From Flavobacterium stagni (GTDB lineage Bacteria > Bacteroidota > Bacteroidia > Flavobacteriales > Flavobacteriaceae), in NCBI RefSeq assembly GCF_004122105.1, contig NZ_SBKN01000004.1, forward strand, positions 1 through 64,000: a DNA stretch of 64,000 nucleotides, given 5' to 3'. The notes beneath the pieces are model-generated. The model worked only from the letters and a program-made list of their open reading frames with translations, did no database searches and was not told where the DNA came from. This document shows positions 57,111 to 64,000 of this stretch, piece after piece. Numbering within the stretch: the stretch's first letter is position 1; each line of letters opens with the position of its first letter. The position numbers and the translations under genes are program-made.

Positions 57111-58559
57111 TTAATAATAAGTGTATCGTCTTACTTTTGAAATGTATTTGGCCAATCGAATCACTTGATGACTGTAGCCGTATTCGTTATCATACCAAAC
57201 ATATAATACAATGTTTTTTCCATCAGCAGACACAATAGTCGCATTACTGTCATAAATGGATGGGGCAGAAGTGCCTACGATATCCGAGGAAACCAATTCG
57301 TTATTCAATGAATATTTGATTTGTTCCACTAATTCTCCTTCTAAGGCATACTTACGCATGATATTGTTTACTTCTTCAACCGAAGTTGTTTTTCCCACTT
57401 CTAAATTCAAGACCACTAAAGATCCATTTGGTACGGGAACACGAATAGCATTAGAAGTTAACTTACCTGCCAAACTAGGTAATGCCTTAGCCACAGCACT
57501 GCCTGCTCCAGTTTCTGTAATCACCATATTTAACGCAGCTGCTCTTCCTCTACGGTATTTTTTATGCATGTTGTCCACTAAATTTTGGTCATTCGTATAC
57601 GCGTGGATTGTTTCTAAGTGACCTTTTACTACTCCTAACGTATCTTCAACCGCTTTTAAAATCGGAGTAATAGCATTGGTAGTACACGAAGCCGCCGAGT
57701 AAATTTTTACTTCATCAGGGTTGTATTCGTTATGATTAACTCCGTGTACAATATTAGGAACACCTTTGCCTGGCGCCGTCAATAATACTTTTTCCACACC
57801 TTTGGATGTCAAATGACGTTTCAAGGCTTCTTCTGTAGTGAACGCCCCAGTATTGTCAATCACCAAAGCGTCTTCAATACCGTATTGGGTATAATCGATT
57901 TCCTCTGGTCCAGCGGCCGTGATAATATGTACCGTTGTACCGTTGATTACTAATGCATTGTTGGCTACATCTGCAGCAACCGATCCTTCAAAATCACCAT
58001 GAACGGAATCATAACGCAATAAAGAAGCTCTTTTTTCTAAGGATTGTGCATCATTGCGGTCTCGCGTCACAATCGCACGCAAACGCAATTGCTCTCCTTT
58101 ACCAATTTTACTCATCATCTCACGCGCCAATAATCGTCCGATTCGTCCAAAACCATAAAGCACGACGTCTTTAGGTTTGATTTCTTGCGACTTTTTCGAA
58201 TCTTTCAAACGATCAATCACAAAAGCACGGGCATCGTGCATGGTGTTGGTGTCTAAATGAAATTCGTAGGTCAATTTTCCAATATCGATACGAGAGGGCG
58301 GTAAGTCTAAATTAGAAAGTGCTTTGACAATTTCATCGGTATCAAAAACATTAATGGGTTTTTGAATGAATTCCCCTGCATATTCATGCAAGTTCATGAT
58401 GTCACTGACGTTGCGGTTTAATAAAGGATTACGGAAAAAAATCAATTCGATGGATTTGTCGTACCATAAATCGCTCACAATTTTAATAATGTCTACGGCC
58501 GCTTTTCTGCGATCCACTTGAAATGCCAGTTCTTTCTCGTATTGCTGGATATTCGTCAT
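57111..58559 (-). CDS. Glyceraldehyde-3-phosphate dehydrogenase (long form)
   Basis: 482 residues, about 140 more than classical GAPDH; the extra part is an N-terminal extension (1-130) before the NAD-binding GFGRIGR motif (about 136-142). Active-site SCTTN with Cys292, a NDQN segment and the substrate-binding RAAALNMVITETGA block are present. It interconverts glyceraldehyde-3-phosphate and 1,3-bisphosphoglycerate. Long forms of this kind are common in Bacteroidota beside a normal-length GAPDH; which direction it favours cannot be told here. Its own -7 box and terminator suggest a single-gene transcript. Confidence 0.95.
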   Translation of the reverse strand: MTNIQQYEKELAFQVDRRKAAVDIIKIVSDLWYDKSIELIFFRNPLLNRNVSDIMNLHEYAGEFIQKPINVFDTDEIVKALSNLDLPPSRIDIGKLTYEFHLDTNTMHDARAFVIDRLKDSKKSQEIKPKDVVLYGFGRIGRLLAREMMSKIGKGEQLRLRAIVTRDRNDAQSLEKRASLLRYDSVHGDFEGSVAADVANNALVINGTTVHIITAAGPEEIDYTQYGIEDALVIDNTGAFTTEEALKRHLTSKGVEKVLLTAPGKGVPNIVHGVNHNEYNPDEVKIYSAASCTTNAITPILKAVEDTLGVVKGHLETIHAYTNDQNLVDNMHKKYRRGRAAALNMVITETGAGSAVAKALPSLAGKLTSNAIRVPVPNGSLVVLNLEVGKTTSVEEVNNIMRKYALEGELVEQIKYSLNNELVSSDIVGTSAPSIYDSNATIVSADGKNIVLYVWYDNEYGYSHQVIRLAKYISKVRRYTYY

Positions 58560-58603
58560 AAGTATTGGGTTAAGGTTGTGTTGTACATTTATTTAATCCG
58601 GTG

Positions 58604-58611
58604 CAAAAGTA
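58604..58611 (-). promoter_or_regulatory. -7 box of the GAPDH gene
   Basis: On the minus strand TACTTTTG matches TANNTTTG, about 45 bp before the start codon. Confidence 0.6.
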
Positions 58612-58655
58612 ATTAACTACAACGTTTTCGTAAAATATTTTGCCAACTTTTTTCC

Positions 58656-58690
58656 AAAAAAAAACCACCTCTTACATTGGAGGTGGTTTT
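58656..58690 (-). terminator. Terminator of the HtrA-type protease gene
   Basis: Stem AAAACCACCTC / GAGGTGGTTTT with an 8-base loop; on the minus strand it runs into nine or so T. Confidence 0.9.
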
Positions 58691-58711
58691 GAGAATTATA
58701 ATGTCTAAATA

Positions 58712-60100
58712 TTAGATGATAAATCGTAAAACTTGTCCGTTTTTCGTAATCAATTGAACACTCGCACCCTCGCGATCGTCTTTGTTGCCTAATATTTTAG
58801 AAACCGTTTCAATATCCGTCGCATTGGCATTGTCAATGCGCAATATTACACTGCCGATTAATTCGTCTTTATAAGGCAACAATCGTTCGTTGGTAATGTC
58901 TTTGATTTTTACACCCGATTCAATATTGAATCGCTTTTTGTCACCTGCATTGATGTTTTCCAATTCCATACCTCGGAATTCGGTATTCATCAAGTCGTTT
59001 TTGATCAACGTTACAGGTACAATTTTCGTCGAGCCATCACGAATAATCGTCACATTTACTTTGTCATTCGGACGTTTCGTGTTAATGTAGCCATTTAATT
59101 CTGAATAAGAAGTGATTTTTTGATTGTCCAATTTGACAATAATATCTCCTTTCTTAATTCCTGCTTTGGCTGCTCCCGAATTTTCAATCACATTGGTAAT
59201 GTAATAGCCTTCCGTTTGTTTTAATCCGAGTTGTTTTGCTGTCGTACCATTTAATTCATTCCCCACAGCACCCAATACGCCGCGTTGTACATTTCCAAAT
59301 TCCATAATATCCTCAATGATTTTACGGGTAATGTTGGATGGAATCGCAAAAGAATACCCTGCATAGCTTCCCGTTGGCGAGGAAATCATCGTGTTGATGC
59401 CCACTAATTCACCTTTTGTATTCACTAAGGCACCACCACTGTTTCCTGGATTCACAGCCGCATCAGTTTGGATGAAAGATTGAATCCCGTTGGTGTCTAA
59501 ATTTCTTGCCTTAGCCGAAACAATTCCTGCGGTAACTGTAGAAGTAAGATTATACGGATTCCCAACAGCCAAAACCCATTCGCCAACTTTCACTTGATCC
59601 GAATCGGCAAATGTGGCAAATGGTAACTTTTCATCCGCATCAATTTTTAATAAAGCCAAGTCCATTTTGGCGTCGGTTCCAATTAATTTGGCTTTGTATA
59701 CTTTTTTGTTGTTTAATGTGACTTCCAACTCAGAAGCATCCTTGATCACGTGATTGTTGGTCACAATATAGCCGTCTTGGGAAATAATGACGCCCGAACC
59801 TGTTCCAACTTGCTCTTGTTGAATGCCGCCACGGGAACCGTAGAAAAATTCGCGTATGGGATCATAAACGGTTCTCACGGATACATTTTTAACGTGCACA
59901 ACCGTATGCACTGCATTGTCTGCAGCTGCAGTAAAATCAATATTTTCAGCTCCCATGCCAACGGTTCGTGTTCCGTAATTGGGCGCTAACGTGACTAAAC
60001 CGTCACGTGAATTTCCTTTTTCAATAAATAGTTTATACGCACCTAAAGTAGTTGCACCACTCAAAAGCGATACTAAAAACAAACTTGATAATCGTTTCAT
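58712..60100 (-). CDS. HtrA/DegP-type periplasmic serine protease with PDZ domains
   Basis: 462 residues. N-terminal signal or anchor segment (about 4-22). Trypsin-like domain (about 60-260) with the triad His117 (TNNHVI), Asp147 (MDLALLKI) and Ser221 (NPGNSGGAL). A first PDZ (about 265-360; AGIKKGDIIVKLDN) is followed by a second, divergent one (about 375-462; IGSVILRIDNANA). Family role: degradation or refolding of damaged envelope proteins. Divergent from dapF with 134 bp between them. Confidence 0.95.
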   Translation of the reverse strand: MKRLSSLFLVSLLSGATTLGAYKLFIEKGNSRDGLVTLAPNYGTRTVGMGAENIDFTAAADNAVHTVVHVKNVSVRTVYDPIREFFYGSRGGIQQEQVGTGSGVIISQDGYIVTNNHVIKDASELEVTLNNKKVYKAKLIGTDAKMDLALLKIDADEKLPFATFADSDQVKVGEWVLAVGNPYNLTSTVTAGIVSAKARNLDTNGIQSFIQTDAAVNPGNSGGALVNTKGELVGINTMISSPTGSYAGYSFAIPSNITRKIIEDIMEFGNVQRGVLGAVGNELNGTTAKQLGLKQTEGYYITNVIENSGAAKAGIKKGDIIVKLDNQKITSYSELNGYINTKRPNDKVNVTIIRDGSTKIVPVTLIKNDLMNTEFRGMELENINAGDKKRFNIESGVKIKDITNERLLPYKDELIGSVILRIDNANATDIETVSKILGNKDDREGASVQLITKNGQVLRFII

Positions 60101-60181
60101 ACGTCAAAAATTAGTTCACTATTTAACCTCAAAATTATTAAAATATTACCCGGACCCTTTTCCTTTAACGCTCGTTTAACA

Positions 60182-60214
60182 TTGTTTAACGTGCTATTAA
60201 TATTCGTAACTTTG
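60182..60214 (+). promoter_or_regulatory. Promoter of the dapF operon
   Basis: TTG (60182-60184) and TAACTTTG (60207-60214) with a 22-bp spacer fit the Bacteroidota -33/-7 pattern; the start codon is 20 bp later. Confidence 0.7.
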
Positions 60215-60234
60215 TTCTTTATACAAAAGTAAAA

Positions 60235-61017
60235 ATGCTGCTCAAATTTCAAAAATACCAAGGAACCGGTAACGACTTTATCATGGTCGACAACCGTACT
60301 TTATTTTTTCCCAAAAATGATACCAAACTTATAGAGCATTTATGCGACCGTCGGTTTGGCATTGGTGCCGATGGATTGATATTGCTGGAAAATGACACCC
60401 TGTCAGATTTCAAAATGGTCTACTACAATTCCGATGGAAATGAGAGTTCGATGTGCGGCAATGGTGGGCGTTGCTTGACCGCTTTTGCGAAAAGTCAAGG
60501 CGTAATTGAAAATAAAACAACCTTCAATGCTGTCGATGGATTGCACCATGCGCATGTTGATTCCAATGGAATCATATCGTTACAAATGATTGATGTGAAC
60601 ACAATTTCACTACAACCGGAGTATGTTTTTTTAAATACGGGTTCGCCCCATCATGTGACACTTGTTGATGATTTGTCTTCGTTCGATGTAAAAAATCAAG
60701 GAGCCGCCATTCGCTATTCGGATTTGTACGGCAAAGCGGGTAGTAATGTGAATTTTGTACAGCCTTTAGGTGAAAATCATTTTCGATTGCGAACCTATGA
60801 GCGCGGTGTTGAAGATGAAACACTTTCCTGTGGAACGGGCGCTACAGCCACAGCCATTGCAATGCATGCATTAGGAAAAACCACAGCCCATGTCATCGAT
60901 TTGGATGTGGAAGGGGGAAAATTGCAAGTTGCCTTCGAAGTTAACGACGGGAAATACTCCAACGTACATTTAATCGGGCCAGCTACTTTCGTTTTTAACG
61001 GTGAAATTGAAATCTGA
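60235..61017 (+). CDS. dapF: Diaminopimelate epimerase
   Basis: 260 residues. Converts LL- to meso-diaminopimelate for lysine and peptidoglycan synthesis. Both catalytic cysteines are present: Cys74 in SSMCGNGGRC and Cys199 in ETLSCGTGA. The N-terminal KYQGTGNDF motif is typical. The stop overlaps the next start (TGATG), so the genes are coupled. Grouping with mltG, a peptidoglycan enzyme, gives the operon a cell-wall theme. Confidence 0.97.
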   Translation: MLLKFQKYQGTGNDFIMVDNRTLFFPKNDTKLIEHLCDRRFGIGADGLILLENDTLSDFKMVYYNSDGNESSMCGNGGRCLTAFAKSQGVIENKTTFNAVDGLHHAHVDSNGIISLQMIDVNTISLQPEYVFLNTGSPHHVTLVDDLSSFDVKNQGAAIRYSDLYGKAGSNVNFVQPLGENHFRLRTYERGVEDETLSCGTGATATAIAMHALGKTTAHVIDLDVEGGKLQVAFEVNDGKYSNVHLIGPATFVFNGEIEI

Positions 61018-61544
61018 TGCAAACCTTACACGGAACTAATTTATACTTGCGTGCCCTCGAACCCGAGGATTTAGCCTTTTTATATGCTATCGAAAACGAG
61101 GAATCCATTTGGGAAGTAAGCAACACGATCACACCTTACAGTCGGTTTTTGATACGGCAATACCTAGAAAATGCCCATCAAGATATTTTTGAAGCCAAAC
61201 AATTGCGTCTCGCGATTTGCCAAAAAGGAATGGAAGAAGCGATTGGTTTAATTGACTTGTTTGATTTTGATCCCGTCAATCGTCGTGCGGGAATCGGAAT
61301 TATCATCAAAGAAGAACAAAATCGCGGAAAAGGTTGGGGGAGAGAAGCTTTACATTTGTTGGTAGATTATGCATTTACGCATCTTCAATTGCACCAAGTC
61401 TATGCAAATATTGGTGAAGATAATGCGGCGAGTATAGCCCTTTTTACTACATTTGGCTTCCAAAAAATAGGCGTAAAAAAAGATTGGATTTGTCGCAACG
61501 GACACTATTTTGACGAATCCTTGTATCAATTGATTCAAAATTAA
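61017..61544 (+). CDS. GNAT-family N-acetyltransferase (RimJ/RimL-like)
   Basis: 175 residues. One GNAT domain with the N-terminal LYLRALEPEDL strand, the acetyl-CoA loop motif around QNRGKGWGREAL, and NIGEDNAASIALFTTFGFQKIG at the C-terminal half, as in RimJ/RimL-type enzymes acting on amino groups. The substrate cannot be told. It starts inside the dapF stop codon and ends 10 bp before mltG. Confidence 0.92.
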   Translation: MQTLHGTNLYLRALEPEDLAFLYAIENEESIWEVSNTITPYSRFLIRQYLENAHQDIFEAKQLRLAICQKGMEEAIGLIDLFDFDPVNRRAGIGIIIKEEQNRGKGWGREALHLLVDYAFTHLQLHQVYANIGEDNAASIALFTTFGFQKIGVKKDWICRNGHYFDESLYQLIQN

Positions 61545-61554
61545 AACAATAAAA

Positions 61555-62589
61555 ATGTTCGCAAATAAGAAAAAATTACTGTACAGTATTGGTGGGTTAG
61601 TGCTTATCGTGGGGATCGGATTCTATCTTCGTTTTTTTGCATCGAATACAACTTTTAATGAAGAGGAAAAATGGGTAACAGTTCCAACAGGTTCCAATTT
61701 TGAAGAGGTTAAAAAAATAATTGCGCCTTATATCGACGGAATGGGTGGATTTGAAAACATGGCAGCACTTCGTCGTTATGATCAAAATGTAAAACCCGGG
61801 CGTTTTTTATTAAAAAAGGGTATGGGTAACTTCGGGATCGTTGCCGCATTACGCCACAATATACCCGTTAAACTGACTTTCAATAATCAAGAACGATTGG
61901 AAGATTTGTGTGTGCGCTTCAGTCAACAAATTGAACCCGATACAACGCAATTGATGAAAGTGTTTCGCGATTCTATTTTTTTAAAAGAAAATGGATTTAC
62001 AAAAGAAAATGTAATCGCCATGTTTATCCCCAATTCCTATGAATTTTATTGGAATATTTCAGCCGAAAAATTCAGGGATAAAATGTTGAAAGAATATAAA
62101 AATTTCTGGAATACCGGTCGTTTGGCCAAAGCCGAAAAATTAGGAATGTCTCCTGTAGAAGTGATTACTTTGGCTTCTATCGTGCATAAAGAAACGGTCA
62201 AAAAAGATGAACGTCCCCGCGTAGCCGGTGCTTATTTAAATCGCTTGGAGCAAGGGATGCCTTTACAAGCGGATCCTACGGTAATTTATGCGTTGAAATT
62301 AAAGGATAATGATTTTACCAAAGTCATCAAAAGGGTATTGTATGGCGACCTTACGCTGTCTTCTCCTTATAATACGTATGTGCATGTAGGTTTGCCTCCA
62401 GGACCCATCGCAATGCCTGATATTACAGCTATAGACGCAGTTTTAAATCCCGAGAAACACAATTATATTTATTTCTGTGCTAGTGTAGATCGTTTTGGTT
62501 ATCATGAATTTGCGGCTACCTATCCAGAACATCAGGTGAATGCCAAGAAATACGCCGATTGGATCAATTCTACTGGAACGACACGCTAA
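61555..62589 (+). CDS. mltG: Endolytic murein transglycosylase MltG
   Basis: 344 residues. One N-terminal membrane helix (about 8-26), a LysM-like region (about 40-110), then the YceG catalytic domain with IVHKET (catalytic Glu213 by family alignment), RVAGAYLNRLEQGMPLQADP and SPYNTYVHVGLPPGPI. It cuts nascent glycan strands and so sets their length. Third gene of the dapF operon; the next gene begins 3 bp after its stop. Confidence 0.96.
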   Translation: MFANKKKLLYSIGGLVLIVGIGFYLRFFASNTTFNEEEKWVTVPTGSNFEEVKKIIAPYIDGMGGFENMAALRRYDQNVKPGRFLLKKGMGNFGIVAALRHNIPVKLTFNNQERLEDLCVRFSQQIEPDTTQLMKVFRDSIFLKENGFTKENVIAMFIPNSYEFYWNISAEKFRDKMLKEYKNFWNTGRLAKAEKLGMSPVEVITLASIVHKETVKKDERPRVAGAYLNRLEQGMPLQADPTVIYALKLKDNDFTKVIKRVLYGDLTLSSPYNTYVHVGLPPGPIAMPDITAIDAVLNPEKHNYIYFCASVDRFGYHEFAATYPEHQVNAKKYADWINSTGTTR

Positions 62590-62592
62590 CGA

Positions 62593-63501
62593 ATGTATCG
62601 TTTTCTATATACAATACTATTGCTGTTCACCTTGAGTCTTCACGCTCAACGTGAACAGTTTTCTTTTTTAAAACCCTCCGACTCGTTAAATAAACCGAGA
62701 AGAAATGCGGTAGTGATAACTACGACAGGATTAGCAACCACTGCATTAGTCGGACTCCATCAATTGTGGTATAGCGATTACCCGCAATCCAAGTTTCATT
62801 TTATTAATGATAATGACGAATGGCTACAAATGGATAAAGCTGGCCATTTGCTATCGTGTTATCATCTTAGTAGGTTGAGCGCTGAATCATTTCGTTGGGC
62901 CGGCATGTCGCAAAAAAGTCAGTTGCTCTATGGCGCTGCTTCGGCTTGGGCATTTATGTCGGTTGTCGAAGTGTTTGATGGTTATTCTGCAGAATGGGGC
63001 GCTTCATTGGGCGATGTAGTGGCCAATACAACCGGGACGGCATTGTTTGTGAGTCAGGAACTGCTTTGGAAAGAACAACGAATTCTTCCCAAATTTTCCT
63101 TTCATCAAACTTATTTTGCGCCGCAACGCCCCAATACGCTAGGGAGCTCGTTCAACGAACAATTATTGAAAGACTACAACGGACAAACCTATTGGCTCTC
63201 TGCCAATCTTCAAGCCTTTACCAAAAGTAATTTTATCCCCAATTGGTTAAATGTAGCAGTAGGGTATGGTGCAAATGGATTATTAACCGGAAAAAGTGAA
63301 AATAATACCGTTTTAGGATTAAATAACTATCCACGAGAACGACAATTTTACCTCAGTCTTGATATAGATTTAACGAAAATTCGTACAAAAAATAGAATTT
63401 TAAAGACGGTATTTTCAACCTTCAACTTTTTAAAAATTCCTGCGCCAACCCTTGAATATCAGGCGTCCGGAAAATGGAAAGGACATTGGATTTACTTTTA
63501 A
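62593..63501 (+). CDS. DUF2279-family exported protein
   Basis: 302 residues with a signal peptide (about 1-18, ending LHAQ). A central block (about 75-150) with DKAGHLLSCYHLSRLS, an AAASAW-like helix and VVEVFDGYSAEWGASLGDVVANTTG matches the DUF2279 pattern found next to cell-envelope genes in Bacteroidota. Membrane-like helices lie inside that block; the C-terminal 130 residues look beta-rich (FYLSLDIDL). Biochemical role unknown. Last gene of the dapF operon, though no clear terminator is seen. Confidence 0.85.
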   Translation: MYRFLYTILLLFTLSLHAQREQFSFLKPSDSLNKPRRNAVVITTTGLATTALVGLHQLWYSDYPQSKFHFINDNDEWLQMDKAGHLLSCYHLSRLSAESFRWAGMSQKSQLLYGAASAWAFMSVVEVFDGYSAEWGASLGDVVANTTGTALFVSQELLWKEQRILPKFSFHQTYFAPQRPNTLGSSFNEQLLKDYNGQTYWLSANLQAFTKSNFIPNWLNVAVGYGANGLLTGKSENNTVLGLNNYPRERQFYLSLDIDLTKIRTKNRILKTVFSTFNFLKIPAPTLEYQASGKWKGHWIYF

Positions 63502-63599
63502 CAAGCAATTAACTGCCTGATATTCAATATTTATTTCAAAAAAGGTCGTATATTCGCCCCCGCTAATCAAGTGGTGACAGGGCTTGGAAAACAAACTAT

Positions 63600-64000
63600 A
63601 TGATCAGAAAATGGACGTATTATCTTACCATTTTACTTGTAATCGGATTTATTAGTTCCGCATTTAAACCCTTAGACGTAAGCGACCACAATTGGTTTTA
63701 CGTTGATGAGCAGGATGAATTAGTATACCAACTTCCTTCTCAAAATCCAAACGACTATAGTAACAATACAATTCCTTTCACAGGAAAGTATTTTATCGGT
63801 TTTAAAGAAGCTTTAGCTTTCAAAGAATCGCAAGGGAATTACAAAAAAATCAATACCAAAGGGTTTATGGGGAAATACCAATTTGGTCCCCAAACCTTAG
63901 CCTCGATTGGTATTCACAATCCAGCAGCTTTTATGCGTAATCCTGAATTACAGGAAAAAGCATTTGTTGCCTTGTTGAAAAAACACAAATGGGTTTTGCG
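63600..64000 (+). CDS. Partial exported lytic-transglycosylase-like or peptidoglycan-binding protein (runs off right edge)
   Basis: 133 codons visible from the ATG at 63600. An N-terminal signal or membrane segment (about 5-22) is followed by a region with FKEALAFKESQGNYKKIN and GFMGKYQFGPQTLASIGI. An E-S-Q-G motif followed by G-K-Y-Q-F-G is the pattern of lysozyme-like or SLT-type domains, so a glycan-cleaving role is possible; only the start of the domain is visible. A near-match -7 box, TATATTCG, is at 63549. The C-terminus lies outside the window. Confidence 0.7.
   Translation, partial: MIRKWTYYLTILLVIGFISSAFKPLDVSDHNWFYVDEQDELVYQLPSQNPNDYSNNTIPFTGKYFIGFKEALAFKESQGNYKKINTKGFMGKYQFGPQTLASIGIHNPAAFMRNPELQEKAFVALLKKHKWVL

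Overview
The window looks like the chromosome of a flavobacterium or close relative (Bacteroidota, Flavobacteriia). The DNA is AT-rich. Promoters match the Bacteroidota -7 box TANNTTTG (for example at 48591, 58604, 60207). Very large secreted proteins end in type IX secretion system (T9SS) sorting domains. The housekeeping genes are of flavobacterial type: a 482-residue GAPDH, a mitochondrial-type aconitase, a MoxR ATPase beside two parvulins, and MltG next to a DUF2279 protein. No rRNA, tRNA, CRISPR array or insertion sequence was found.

Layout. Positions 1-421 hold the 3' end of a T9SS type A surface protein. At 734-3871 lies a soluble GAF/multi-PAS histidine kinase, followed by a decayed response regulator (3899-4275) with three in-frame stops and a 0.7 kb gene-free stretch carrying 11-bp and 7-bp tandem repeats. 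From 5000 to 46377 about 41 kb is almost entirely seven giant secreted genes (1207-2840 residues) on the plus strand. Most have their own terminator and upstream control region. Six share a C-terminal module of about 520-540 residues ending in a type C-like sorting domain, behind very different N-terminal domain sets (Gly-rich, beta-solenoid, lectin-like, FN3, Ig, GEVED, jelly-roll). The seventh (37855-46377) ends in a type A domain nearly the same as the fragment at the left edge, including its terminator. A small secreted protein (31695-32039) sits inside the array.

From 46526 to 64000 the window is mostly core genome. It holds a 72-residue PID-CTERM-like protein, prfC, two periplasmic peptidyl-prolyl isomerases with a MoxR ATPase and a small membrane protein, aconitase, two paralogous small secreted proteins, GAPDH, an HtrA/DegP protease, and an operon dapF - GNAT acetyltransferase - mltG - DUF2279 protein, then a partial exported protein at the right edge. 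The parvulins and HtrA are envelope-folding and quality-control factors and could serve secreted proteins in general; a direct link to the giant proteins is not shown.

The strongest unexplained signal is a 13-bp element, about GYATTTYRTCGAT, present in two or three direct copies spaced 19-21 bp (two helical turns). It occurs upstream of each giant gene whose upstream region is visible, upstream of the small gene inside the array, and on the minus strand upstream of the small secreted gene at 55926-56342. I infer a shared surface-protein regulon with a dimeric or tandem-binding regulator, LytTR-like in geometry, whose identity cannot be read from this window.
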